Below, piece by piece: positions 36,413-44,666 of a DNA stretch of 64,000 nt (positions are counted from its first letter, which is position 1; each line of letters starts with the position of its first letter). The translations under genes and the position numbers were made by a program. This stretch comes from Zeimonas sp046347945 (GTDB taxonomy: Bacteria > Pseudomonadota > Gammaproteobacteria > Burkholderiales > Burkholderiaceae_E): assembly GCA_046347945.1 (NCBI GenBank), contig JAXMFB010000018.1:1-64000 (forward strand), read 5' to 3'. Under the pieces are notes generated by a model. It ran no database searches. It was not told the origin of the DNA and saw only the letters and a program-made list of their open reading frames with translations.

Positions 36413-37471
36413 TCAGACCTGCAGGCGCGCCTGCCGGGCGCGGAAGAGCAGCGTCAGGGTGAGCGCCAGCAGCAGCGCGGCGCCGCCGTTGTGCGCGACC
36501 GCGACCGCGATCGGCAGGCTGAAGTAGACGTTGGACAGGCCGAGCAGCCACTGCAGCGTCAGCACGGCCAGCAACGCGGCGCCGAGCCCCGTGACGCCGC
36601 CGGCCTTTCGCGCCCGCCAGCCGAGCCAGCCGACGTAGAACGCGATGACCACCGCGCCGATCCGGTGCATCAGGTGGATCGCGGTGAGCGCCTGCATCGG
36701 CAGGTTCTCGCCGTCGCCCGTCTTGCCGAGCTCGCGCACGAAGTGGAACGCGTCGCGGAAGTTCATCTCCGGCCACCACTGCCCTTGGCAGGTCGGCAGG
36801 TCGGTGCAGGCCAGCGCCGCGTAGTTGGTGCTGGTCCAGCCGCCGAGGAAGATCTGCGCCGACACCAGCACCAGCCCGAGCAGCGCGGGCCCGGCGAGCG
36901 CGGCAACCGGCTCGGCGTCGACGTAGCGCGGCGCCGGCGACTGCCTGAGCCACAGCCAGAGCAGCATCGCGAAGGTGAGCAGCCCGCCGATCAGGTGGCC
37001 GGTGACGATGGCCGGTTTGAGCAGCAGCGTCACGGTCCACATGCCGAAGATGCCCTGCAGGATCACCACGCCGACCAGCGAGACCGGCAACGCCGGCGAC
37101 TGGCGCAGTTCCGCGCGGCGCCGCCAGGCGACGACGGCGATTGCGATGATCAGCAGCCCCAGCGCCTGCGCGAAGTAGCGGTGGACCATTTCGCGCCAGG
37201 CCTTGCCCATCGACACCGGGCCGTGCTCGCCGCCCTGCTCCGCGACCGCCTTCGCGATCTCTTCCTTGGCGTGCAGCGGCGAGAGCTGGCCGTAGCAGCC
37301 CGGCCAGTCGGGACAGCCCAGACCGGCGTCGCTCAGGCGCACGTAGGCGCCGAGCATCACCAGCCCGAAGGTGAGGATCAGTGCCGCCGCGATCAGGCGC
37401 CGGTAGAAGGCGGCGCCGGCCGCGGGGCGCCCTGCGTAGGGCGCGGGACGCCCGGGAATCGTCGCGCTCAT
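36413..37471 (-). CDS. ctaA: haem A synthase (CtaA/COX15)
   Basis: 352 residues, eight membrane helices. Oxidises haem O to haem A. Typical features are GAYVRLSDAGLGCPDWPGCYGQL near residue 41-63, the haem-ligand histidines in MVHRYFAQALGLL near 95 and HLMHRIGAVVIAFYVGW near 268, and the second cysteine loop LACTDLPTCQGQWWPEMNF near 222-240, marking a cysteine-containing COX15 type. Directly upstream of ctaB; its 5' end is one base from the SCO-like gene stop. Confidence 0.94.
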   Translation of the reverse strand: MSATIPGRPAPYAGRPAAGAAFYRRLIAAALILTFGLVMLGAYVRLSDAGLGCPDWPGCYGQLSPLHAKEEIAKAVAEQGGEHGPVSMGKAWREMVHRYFAQALGLLIIAIAVVAWRRRAELRQSPALPVSLVGVVILQGIFGMWTVTLLLKPAIVTGHLIGGLLTFAMLLWLWLRQSPAPRYVDAEPVAALAGPALLGLVLVSAQIFLGGWTSTNYAALACTDLPTCQGQWWPEMNFRDAFHFVRELGKTGDGENLPMQALTAIHLMHRIGAVVIAFYVGWLGWRARKAGGVTGLGAALLAVLTLQWLLGLSNVYFSLPIAVAVAHNGGAALLLALTLTLLFRARQARLQV

Positions 37472-37472
37472 C

Positions 37473-38162
37473 TCAGCCCACCCTCGAGGCCCGCAGCAGC
37501 TTGGCCAGGTCTTTCTTCATGCGATTGGGATCGGCGTCCTTCGGAAAGCGCATCATGAGGTTTCCAAGGGGGTCGACGATGTAGATGTGGTCCGTGACGG
37601 CCGTGCCGGGGTCGGTCGGCAGCAGCCGCGCGAGCGTGGCGGCATCCGATCGCATCAGCACCAGCCCTTCGTGCTGCGCCAGCAGCGCCGGATCGGGTGC
37701 GGCGGCGTCCGGGACGATCCAGGCGCGCTCGACGCGGTCGCGATCCTTGCCGGTGGTCAGCCGGACCTGACGGATCTCGTAGAGCCGTTGCCGGCATCCG
37801 GCATCGCAGGCGCCGGGCGCGACGACCAGCATGACCCAGCGACCTTTCAGCGAAGCGAGCCCCCCCGAGCGCTCCGGCGCGGGTGGCTGCGAGGCCGCTA
37901 CCGCCGCGGCGTTGCCGGTCGCATCGGCAACCAGCGCCACCAGCGTGCCCAGCGCGCCGACATCGCGCAGCGGCGTGATCAGCGTGCCGTAGTTGGTCCG
38001 TCCCTCGGGGCGGACGACGTAGTAGGTGTAGTACGAAGCGATCACCGGCGCGGCGCAGACGAGCAGGATCGCCAGCATCTTCCAGCGCCCCGCGCTCACG
38101 CGGCGCCGCGCGTCGGCGCCGGCCGCAGCGGGCGCCGGCGCTCGCGGGCCCTCGTCCGTCAT
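37473..38162 (-). CDS. membrane-anchored thioredoxin-like protein with CxxxC, oxidase-cluster associated
   Basis: 229 residues. One N-terminal membrane span (MLAILLVCAAPVIASYYTYY, near residues 28-48) is followed by a periplasmic domain with WVMLVVAPGACDAGCRQRLYEIRQV near 108-132 and the C-terminal DHIYIVDPLGNLMMRFPKDADP. The CxxxC spacing is that of SCO proteins, though no copper-ligand histidine is obvious after it. Position between surf1 and ctaA suggests a role in oxidase assembly, which is inference. It recurs at this place in related betaproteobacterial clusters as an uncharacterised assembly protein. Confidence 0.75.
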   Translation of the reverse strand: MTDEGPRAPAPAAAGADARRRVSAGRWKMLAILLVCAAPVIASYYTYYVVRPEGRTNYGTLITPLRDVGALGTLVALVADATGNAAAVAASQPPAPERSGGLASLKGRWVMLVVAPGACDAGCRQRLYEIRQVRLTTGKDRDRVERAWIVPDAAAPDPALLAQHEGLVLMRSDAATLARLLPTDPGTAVTDHIYIVDPLGNLMMRFPKDADPNRMKKDLAKLLRASRVG

Positions 38163-38191
38163 CACCGCCCCTGCGTCCGTCGAGTGCGTCG

Positions 38192-38929
38192 TCAACTTTC
38201 GGCCTTCCTTCTTCCAAACAGCACGAAGCGGGCCCAGAGCCCCGCCGCGAGCACCGCCAGCGCGTACCACTGGAACGCATAGCCGAGGTGCTTCTCGACG
38301 CCACTGCCCGGGTCCGGCCAGTCGCGCACGAGCCCGTCGTCCCGCTCGTCCGCGCCGACGCGCGGCGCGACCGTCTCGCGCACCACCAGCGGCTGCATCG
38401 CCAGGCCCGACCAGCGCGCGAACGAGGCCACGTCGGCGTTCTGCCACAGCCGGTCCTGCGGGCCCGGCGGCGCCGACCGGCCGAGCTCGAGCACGTGCTC
38501 GAGATCGAGCTGGGCGATCCCTTCGATCTCGACCTCTCCGGCCGGTGTCGCGAGATCGGGCAGCCGCGAGCGCTCGCGCGGGTCGCTGGCGACCCAGCCG
38601 CGCAGCACCAGCACGTGCCGCTCCGAACCCGTCATTCTAAGCGGAGAAAGCACGTAGAACCCCGCAATGCCCTTGTGGGTGCGGTTGTCGACGAACACCG
38701 TCCATCGCGGCAACAGTTCCCCCCGCGCGACCACCCGCCTGCCCTCCAGGCTGGCCGGATCGAGATCGCCCGCGGGCACCCGGACCACCGCATCGCGGCT
38801 GGCCGCCTCGTGGCGCGCGTGCAGTGCGCGCTTCTCGTCGGCGCGCCGCATCTGCCAGTTGCCCAGCGACACCGTGACCGCCACCAGCGCGAGCGCCGCC
38901 AGCGTCGGCACCACGGCGCGCACCTTCAT
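38192..38929 (-). CDS. SURF1-family oxidase assembly protein
   Basis: 245 residues, two membrane spans at the ends (PTLAALALVAVTVSLGNWQ and YAFQWYALAVLAAGLWARFVLF) around a periplasmic domain. SURF1 signatures are LGNWQMRRADEK near residue 22-33, FVDNRTHKGIAGFYVLSPL near 79-97 and VLRGWVASD near 107. SURF1 helps insert haem a3 into subunit I. It is encoded between the DUF2909 gene (divergent) and the SCO-like protein. Confidence 0.9.
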   Translation of the reverse strand: MKVRAVVPTLAALALVAVTVSLGNWQMRRADEKRALHARHEAASRDAVVRVPAGDLDPASLEGRRVVARGELLPRWTVFVDNRTHKGIAGFYVLSPLRMTGSERHVLVLRGWVASDPRERSRLPDLATPAGEVEIEGIAQLDLEHVLELGRSAPPGPQDRLWQNADVASFARWSGLAMQPLVVRETVAPRVGADERDDGLVRDWPDPGSGVEKHLGYAFQWYALAVLAAGLWARFVLFGRRKAES

Positions 38930-38995
38930 GCCGGCACGCCGTCCGCCCCGCCGGCGCCCGGGCCTAGAATCGCCCCTGCACCACCGGAGTCACGC

Positions 38996-39208
38996 GTGAA
39001 GTGGATCATCGTCGTCGCATTCGTCCTGATCATCGGCAGCCTCGCGTCGGCGATGATCTTCCTGATCCGCGACCGCGGCCGCACCCGCAACACGGTCCGG
39101 GCGCTCGGCTTCCGGGTCGGCTTCTCGATCGCCCTGTTCGTGTTCATCCTGTTCGCCCACTGGATGGGCTGGATCCAGAGTACCGGCGTTCCGGTCGTGA
39201 TCCGCTAG
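38996..39208 (+). CDS. DUF2909 twin-transmembrane protein
   Basis: 70 residues, two membrane helices (WIIVVAFVLIIGSLASAMIFLI and VGFSIALFVFILFAHWMGWI) joined by a basic loop. The family is small, uncharacterised and commonly found between surf1 and ctaE in betaproteobacteria. Start is GTG 38996 with CCGGAG upstream; the frame open before it is antisense to surf1. It is divergent from surf1 and convergent with ctaE. Confidence 0.78.
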   Translation: MKWIIVVAFVLIIGSLASAMIFLIRDRGRTRNTVRALGFRVGFSIALFVFILFAHWMGWIQSTGVPVVIR

Positions 39209-39209
39209 G

Positions 39210-39261
39210 GGCGCTTCTTGCGCCCGGATCGGCCCGGCCCGTCGAGGCCGGGCGACGGACA
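39210..39261. terminator. hairpins between DUF2909 gene and ctaE
   Basis: GGGCGC-TTCTT-GCGCCC near 39210-39226 and GCCCGGCC-CGTCGA-GGCCGGGC just after it form two strong stems between convergent genes. No long T tract follows, so intrinsic termination is only possible. Confidence 0.4.
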
Positions 39262-39361
39262 GGGCATCGGAAATGGCCGGGCGGGCGCGCGCAGTACGGC
39301 CGAACGACGGGCGGGCAGGCGGGCGAGACCCCGCGCGGCGGAGTCTCGCTCGGGGCCGGGA

Positions 39362-40228
39362 TTACAGCCAGTAGACGACGACGTACAGGCCCAGCCAGAC
39401 GACGTCGACGAAGTGCCAGTACCAGGCGGCCGCCTCGAACGCGAAATGCCGCTCCGGCGTGAAGTGCCCCTTGAGGATCCGGTAGAGCACCGCCGACAGC
39501 ATGATCGCGCCGACGGTCACGTGGAAGCCGTGAAAGCCGGTCAGCATGAAGAAGGTCGAGCCGAAGATGCCCGAGGACAGCTTCAGGTTCAGGTCGCTGT
39601 AGGCGTGCGCGTACTCGTAGGCCTGGAAGCCCAGGAACGTGAAGCCGAGCAGGATCGTGACGAACATCCAGAACGCCAGCGGGCCGCGCCGGTTGTCCTT
39701 CAGCGCGTGGTGCGCGATCGTCAGCGTCACCCCCGACGTGAGCAGCAGCGCCGTGTTCAGCGTCGGGATCGGCCACGGCCCGATCGTCTGGAACTGGTCG
39801 ACGACCCCCGCCGGCCCGGCGTTCGGCCAGGTCGCCTGGAAATCGGGCCACAGGATCGACTTGTGGTCGAGGTCGCCGAGCCAGGGCGTGGTGATCGAAC
39901 GCGCGTAGTACAGCGCGCCGAAGAACGCCGCGAAGAACATCACCTCGGAGAAGATGAACCAGCTCATCGACCAGCGGAACGAGGTGTCGACGCGGTCGCC
40001 GTACAGGCCGCTCTCGGATTCGCGCGCCACCGTGCTGAACCAGCCGACCATCATGTAGGCCAGGATCGCGATGAAGATCGCGAACAGGTACGGGCCGAAC
40101 GGGGCGCCGTTGACCCAGCTGGCCAGGCCGAAGCCGAAGAAGGCCAGCGCGATCGAGCCGACCATCGGCCACTTCGACGGATGCGGCACGAAGTAGTAAG
40201 GCGCGTGTGAGCTTGCACCCGAAACCAT
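39362..40228 (-). CDS. ctaE: cytochrome c oxidase subunit III
   Basis: 288 residues, seven membrane helices. Typical stretches are YYFVPHPSKWPMVGS at the N-terminus, FIFSEVMFFAAFFGALYYAR near residue 91-110, AHHALKDNRRGPLAFW near 175, GFHGFHVTVGAIML near 233-246 and AAAWYWHFVDVVWLGLYVVVYW at the end. Last gene of the ctaC-ctaD-small ORF-ctaG-DUF2970-ctaE operon. Confidence 0.96.
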   Translation of the reverse strand: MVSGASSHAPYYFVPHPSKWPMVGSIALAFFGFGLASWVNGAPFGPYLFAIFIAILAYMMVGWFSTVARESESGLYGDRVDTSFRWSMSWFIFSEVMFFAAFFGALYYARSITTPWLGDLDHKSILWPDFQATWPNAGPAGVVDQFQTIGPWPIPTLNTALLLTSGVTLTIAHHALKDNRRGPLAFWMFVTILLGFTFLGFQAYEYAHAYSDLNLKLSSGIFGSTFFMLTGFHGFHVTVGAIMLSAVLYRILKGHFTPERHFAFEAAAWYWHFVDVVWLGLYVVVYWL

Positions 40229-40283
40229 GTTCCTGTCTCCCCGAAAGAAAGCTTTCCGAATTCGTCTTTTCAGGCGCCCGGGC

Positions 40284-40499
40284 TCAGCCCGCCGCGAACC
40301 GCGCGAGCGCCACCAGCACGAGCACGAACACCGCAGCCGCCAGGAGCCCCGCAACCACGACGCGCGCCGGATCGAGCCGCGCCATGTCGCGCTCGTGCGC
40401 GCGGCGCCCGCGAACGCCGAAGAACGACGCGCCGACCGCCTTGATCGTGTCGAGAAATCCGGCCTTCTGCCCTGCCACCCGTTGCCCCGCCTCCATCAT
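40284..40499 (-). CDS. DUF2970 small membrane protein
   Basis: 71 residues. An amphipathic N-terminal part (DTIKAVGASFFGVRGRRAHERD) is followed by one C-terminal membrane helix (VVVAGLLAAAVFVLVLVALARF). DUF2970 proteins regularly lie between ctaG and ctaE; function unknown. ATG 40499 overlaps the ctaG stop (ATGA), so it is translationally coupled. Confidence 0.8.
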   Translation of the reverse strand: MMEAGQRVAGQKAGFLDTIKAVGASFFGVRGRRAHERDMARLDPARVVVAGLLAAAVFVLVLVALARFAAG

Positions 40500-41128
40500 C
40501 CGCCCTGCCCGGTCGGGGCGGCGCCGTCCGTCCGCGGCTGGGCCGCGGCCGACTTGCCGCCGACCTCGAAGAACGTGTACGACAGCGTGATCGTGTTGAC
40601 GTCCTTCGGGAGTTTCGGGTCGAGCACGAAGACCACCGGGAAGCGGCGCGACTCGTTGGCGCCGAGCTCCTGCTGCTGGAAGCAGAAGCACTCGATCTTG
40701 CGGAAATACTCCGCCGACAGGCGCGGCGCATAGCTCGGAATCGCCTGGCCCGTGGTCGGCATTGCGCGGGTGTTCTCGAGGTCGTACACCACGGTGACCA
40801 GCTCGCCCGGATGCACCTTCAGCGAGCCGACCTCAGGCCTGAACTTCCAGGCCCCGCGCCCGTTGGCGTCGAACTCCACCACCACGGTGCGCGAGCGGTC
40901 GACCTGCGTGTTGCGCGCGAACTCGGCCGCGCCCCGGTCGACCTTGGTGAGGCTGTTGACGCCGGTGACCTCGCAGATCTTGTCGTACAGCGGCACCAGG
41001 AGGAAACCGAAGCCGAACATCGCCACGGCGACGACGAGCAGCTTGCCGAACATGCGAAGGTTCAGCGCGCGCGCGCCCCCGCCGGCCGAGGGGGCCGCCT
41101 TGCCGCCCACCGAGGGATCGCGGCTCAC
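40496..41128 (-). CDS. ctaG: cytochrome c oxidase assembly protein CtaG/Cox11
   Basis: 210 residues. Periplasmic copper chaperone for the CuB site of subunit I, anchored by one N-terminal helix (LVVAVAMFGFGFLLVPLYDKICEVTG). The copper-binding IECFCFQQQEL is near residue 144-154. Start is GTG 41128, overlapping the stop of the 33-residue protein upstream (GTGA). The C-terminal tail after FFEVGG is low-complexity. Confidence 0.94.
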   Translation of the reverse strand: MSRDPSVGGKAAPSAGGGARALNLRMFGKLLVVAVAMFGFGFLLVPLYDKICEVTGVNSLTKVDRGAAEFARNTQVDRSRTVVVEFDANGRGAWKFRPEVGSLKVHPGELVTVVYDLENTRAMPTTGQAIPSYAPRLSAEYFRKIECFCFQQQELGANESRRFPVVFVLDPKLPKDVNTITLSYTFFEVGGKSAAAQPRTDGAAPTGQGG

Positions 41129-41226
41129 TGCCGGATCAGCCAGTGGTTGACGATCACGCCCACGAAGAACGCGAGCGCGATCGAGGCCAATACCAGCGCG
41201 GTGCGCAGGTTGCTGCGTCGGTTCAC
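41125..41226 (-). CDS. cytochrome oxidase small assembly protein (33 aa)
   Basis: A single-helix microprotein: basic N-terminus (NRRSNLRT) then ALVLASIALAFFVGVIVNHWLIRQ. GTG 41226 overlaps the ctaD stop and its own stop overlaps the ctaG start, each by four bases, so three genes form a tightly coupled chain. Very short proteins of this type are known between ctaD and ctaG in betaproteobacteria. It is too short to be found by simple ORF cut-offs. Confidence 0.8.
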   Translation of the reverse strand: MNRRSNLRTALVLASIALAFFVGVIVNHWLIRQ

Positions 41227-42812
41227 TTCACCACCGGGGGCGTCTCGAAGGTGTGGAACGGCGCCGGGCTCGGTACGGTCCACTCGAGGCCGTGGGCGCT
41301 CTCCCAGACCTGGTCGGTCGCCTTCTCGCCGCCCTTGATGCACTTGATCACGGCCCACAGGAAGATCAGCTGCGACAGTCCGAAGCCGAAGGCGCCGATC
41401 GTCACCAGCGCGTTGAAGTCGGCGAACTGCATCGGGTAGTCGGCATAGCGGCGCGGCATCCCGGCCAGCCCGAGGAAATGCATCGGGAAGAACGTGATGT
41501 TGAACGTGATGATCGACATCCAGAAGTGCCACTTGCCGAGCTTCTCGTCGTACATGTGGCCGGTCCACTTCGGGATCCAGTAGTAGGTGCCGGCGAACAG
41601 CGCGAACAGCGAGCCGGCCACCAGCACGTAGTGGAAGTGCGCGACGATGTAGTAGGTGTCGTGCAGCTGGATGTCCAGCGGGGCGACGGCCATGATCAGC
41701 CCGGTGAAACCGCCCATCGCGAAGACGAAGATGAAGCCGACCGCGAACAGCATCGGCGTCTCGAACGTCATCGAGCCGCGCCACATCGTGGCCACCCAGT
41801 TGAAGATCTTCACGCCGGTGGGCACCGCAATCAGCATCGTCGCGTACATGAAGAACAGCTGGCCGGTCACCGGCATGCCGGTCGTGAACATGTGGTGGGC
41901 CCAGACGATCATCGAGAGGATCGCGATCGAGGCGGTCGCGTAGACCATCGAGCTGTAGCCGAACAGCTTCTTGCGCGCGAAGGTGGGGATCACCTCGCTG
42001 ATGATCCCGAACGCGGGCAGGATCATGATGTAGACCTCGGGGTGGCCGAAGAACCAGAAGATGTGCTGGTACATCACCGGGTCGCCGCCGCCGGCCGCGT
42101 TGAAGAACGAGGTGCCGAAGTGGCGGTCGGTCAGGATCATCGTGATCGCGCCGGCCAGCACCGGCATCACCGCGATCAGCAGGTAGGCGGTGATCAGCCA
42201 GGTCCAGACGAACATCGGCATCTTCATCAGCGACATGCCCGGCGCGCGCATGTTCAGGATCGTCGTGATGATGTTGATCGAGCCCATGATCGAGCTCGCG
42301 CCCATGATGTGCACCGCGAAGATCGCGAGGTCCATGCCGGGGCCCATCTGCACCGACAGCGGCGCGTACAGCGTCCAGCCCGCCGCGGTCGCGCCACCGG
42401 GAACCAGGTACGACACGATGAGCAGCGCGGCAGCCACCGGCAGCAGCCAGAAGCTGAAGTTGTTCATCCGCGCGAACGCCATGTCGGCGGCGCCGATCAT
42501 CAGCGGCACCTGCCAGTTCGCGAAGCCCACGAACGCCGGCATGATCGCGCCGAACACCATGATCAGCCCGTGCATCGTCGTGAGCTGGTTGAAGAACTCG
42601 GGCTGCAGGATCTGCAGCCCGGGCTGGAACAGCTCGCTGCGCAGCAGCAGCGCGTTGATGCCGCCGACGATCAGCATCGCGAACGAGAACCACAGGTACA
42701 TCGTGCCGATGTCCTTGTGGTTGGTCGCGAACAGCCAGCGCCGCCAGCCGGTCGGGTGGTCGTGCGCGTGGTCGTGTGCGTGCTCACCGTGGTGATCGAG
42801 GACGGCGCTCAT
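41223..42812 (-). CDS. ctaD: cytochrome c oxidase subunit I (aa3 type)
   Basis: 529 residues, twelve membrane helices. The catalytic subunit that reduces oxygen and pumps protons. CuB and haem ligands are visible in WFFGHPEVYIMILPAFG near residue 247-263 (His and cross-linked Tyr), WAHHMFTTGM near 296 and AHFHYVLVAGSLFALFAG near 383-400. A His/Asp-rich N-terminus (HHGEHAHDHAHDH) may bind metal but varies in relatives. Follows ctaC by about 60 bp. Confidence 0.97.
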   Translation of the reverse strand: MSAVLDHHGEHAHDHAHDHPTGWRRWLFATNHKDIGTMYLWFSFAMLIVGGINALLLRSELFQPGLQILQPEFFNQLTTMHGLIMVFGAIMPAFVGFANWQVPLMIGAADMAFARMNNFSFWLLPVAAALLIVSYLVPGGATAAGWTLYAPLSVQMGPGMDLAIFAVHIMGASSIMGSINIITTILNMRAPGMSLMKMPMFVWTWLITAYLLIAVMPVLAGAITMILTDRHFGTSFFNAAGGGDPVMYQHIFWFFGHPEVYIMILPAFGIISEVIPTFARKKLFGYSSMVYATASIAILSMIVWAHHMFTTGMPVTGQLFFMYATMLIAVPTGVKIFNWVATMWRGSMTFETPMLFAVGFIFVFAMGGFTGLIMAVAPLDIQLHDTYYIVAHFHYVLVAGSLFALFAGTYYWIPKWTGHMYDEKLGKWHFWMSIITFNITFFPMHFLGLAGMPRRYADYPMQFADFNALVTIGAFGFGLSQLIFLWAVIKCIKGGEKATDQVWESAHGLEWTVPSPAPFHTFETPPVVK

Positions 42813-42873
42813 TTCGCTGGGCTCCTGCTGATTCGCTGTATTTCGTTCTTGCGGCGGCGACCGGGGTCGCGGC

Positions 42874-44064
42874 TCACTTGCGCGCGGCCGTCACGACGGA
42901 CGGCTGCACGACGTTCTGCTCGGCCTTGTTGCCCCAGGCGTTGCGGGTGTAGGTGATCACCGCCGCCAGCTCGACATCGGAGAGCTGCTTGAACGGCGCC
43001 ATCGCGGTGCCGGGCCGCCCGTGCAGCACGACGTCGACCTGGCCTTCGGGCTTGCCGAGCACGACCTTCGAACCGTCGAGCGCCGGGAACGTGCCCGGGA
43101 CGCCCTTGCCGTTGGCCTGGTGGCACGCCGCGCAGTTGGCCGCGAACACCTTCTCGCCGCGCGCCCTGAGGTCGGCGAGCTGCCACTCCTTGGTCGGGTC
43201 GTCGGCCTTCGCGAGCATCGCCGTCTTCTGCTCTTCGACCCACTTCAGGTAGTCGGCCTGCGTGCGCACGTCGACCACGATCGGCATGAACGCGTGGTCC
43301 TTGCCGCACAACTCGGCGCACTGGCCGCGGAACACCCCGACCTGCTCGGCCCTGAACCACGTGTCGCGCACGAAGCCGGGGATCGCGTCCTGCTTGACGC
43401 CGAGCGCGGGCATGTACCACGCGTGGATCACGTCGTTGGCCGTGACGACGATGCGTACCTTCTTGTCGACCGGCACCACCAGCGGATTGTCGACCTCCAT
43501 CAGGTAGGTCGGGTTCTGCTCGCGCCTGGCCTTCGCGCCGGGGTAGTTGCGGTCCTCGATCTGCTCGCGTGGCGTCGACAGCGTCGAGAGGAACGAGATG
43601 CCCTCGCCGTCGCCCTTCAGGTAGTCGTAGCCCCACTTCCACTGGTAGCCGGTGGCCTTCACCGTGATGTCGGCGTTCGAGGTGTCCTTCTGCTCGACCA
43701 CCATGCGCGTGGCCGGGATCGCCATGCCGACGATGATCAGGAAGGGCACCACCGTCCAGGCGATCTCGACCGCGGTGCTCTCGTGGAACTCGGCCGGGGC
43801 GTGCCCTTTCGACTTGCGGTGCTTCCAGACCGAGTAGAACATCGCGCCGAAGACGGCCACGAAGATCGCCACGCAGATCCAGAGCACGAACCAGTGGATC
43901 CAGTGCTGGTCCTCTGCGATGCGCGTGACCGGAGCCGTCAGGTTCAGCTGGTTGACCCTCGGTCCGCCCGGCATGTCGACGACCGCTGCCGCGATCGAGG
44001 CCCAGCCACCCAGAGCCGCCACGGCCAGACTGTCGGCCATCCGCTTCAGTTTCATTCTGCCCAT
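42874..44064 (-). CDS. ctaC: cytochrome c oxidase subunit II with fused cytochrome c domain (caa3-like)
   Basis: 396 residues. Signal region, then two membrane helices (WFVLWICVAIFVAVFGAMFYSVW and the segment around IAWTVVPFLIIVGMAIP). The CuA domain has VIHAWYMPALGVKQD and the ligand cluster GQCAELCGKDHAFMP near residue 245-260. A C-terminal class I cytochrome c domain carries CAACHQ near 315 and a distal methionine in GTAMAPFKQLSD. ATG 44064 has GAGGA upstream; TTG 44073 and ATG 44055 are alternatives. First gene of the operon. Confidence 0.94.
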   Translation of the reverse strand: MGRMKLKRMADSLAVAALGGWASIAAAVVDMPGGPRVNQLNLTAPVTRIAEDQHWIHWFVLWICVAIFVAVFGAMFYSVWKHRKSKGHAPAEFHESTAVEIAWTVVPFLIIVGMAIPATRMVVEQKDTSNADITVKATGYQWKWGYDYLKGDGEGISFLSTLSTPREQIEDRNYPGAKARREQNPTYLMEVDNPLVVPVDKKVRIVVTANDVIHAWYMPALGVKQDAIPGFVRDTWFRAEQVGVFRGQCAELCGKDHAFMPIVVDVRTQADYLKWVEEQKTAMLAKADDPTKEWQLADLRARGEKVFAANCAACHQANGKGVPGTFPALDGSKVVLGKPEGQVDVVLHGRPGTAMAPFKQLSDVELAAVITYTRNAWGNKAEQNVVQPSVVTAARK

Positions 44065-44092
44065 CCCCGCCAATCCTCGTTCTTCGATCCGT

Positions 44093-44572
44093 TCAGCCCG
44101 CCCGCCATCCGGCGAGCGCGCCGCGCAATTCGCGTACCAGTTCCGCCTTGCGATCGTCCGGCACGAACCTGCCGATCGCGATCTCCTCGCGCCCCGTCAC
44201 CAGCCGGATCGGCTCGCGTGAAGAGCCGCCGTACTCGATCCGAACGCGTCCCGGCTCGCGCTCGACCCGGTCGAGCCTCGCGCCGGTGAATCTCTCGACC
44301 GTCAGCCGCTCGCGCGTCGCGACGATCCGCTCGCAGTCGCCGGCATGGCGCCCGTAGACGAGGAACGCCACCGCCAGCGCGCTCACCTCGACCAGCGTGA
44401 ACGGAACCACGACCCAGGCGCCCCTGGAAGCCAGCACCCCGGCAATCAGCAGGGAGAACAGCGCCAAGGTGCCGAACCAGCCGGCGAACTGGCGCGGCGT
44501 GAGCGCGCAGTTCCGCTTGAGCACCCACTGATGCCGGTCGGGCTCGGCCACATACTTCCACCGGTACGCCAT
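44093..44572 (-). CDS. DUF2244 membrane protein
   Basis: 159 residues with two central membrane helices (GWFGTLALFSLLIAGVLAS and VVVPFTLVEVSALAVAFLVY). The N-terminal WVLKRNCALTPRQ and C-terminal IGRFVPDDRKAELVRELR are typical of DUF2244. Function unknown; it is commonly the gene just upstream of ctaC, as here (28 bp spacing), so a link to oxidase assembly is often suggested but unproved. Confidence 0.85.
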   Translation of the reverse strand: MAYRWKYVAEPDRHQWVLKRNCALTPRQFAGWFGTLALFSLLIAGVLASRGAWVVVPFTLVEVSALAVAFLVYGRHAGDCERIVATRERLTVERFTGARLDRVEREPGRVRIEYGGSSREPIRLVTGREEIAIGRFVPDDRKAELVRELRGALAGWRAG

Positions 44573-44666
44573 GGCATGCGTCGCAACTTGCTCGGCATCA
44601 TTGCTTTTGTCGCGGCCCCGGATTATAGAGGCCGCCGCGTCGCGCCAGCAAATGACCCGCAATCGA

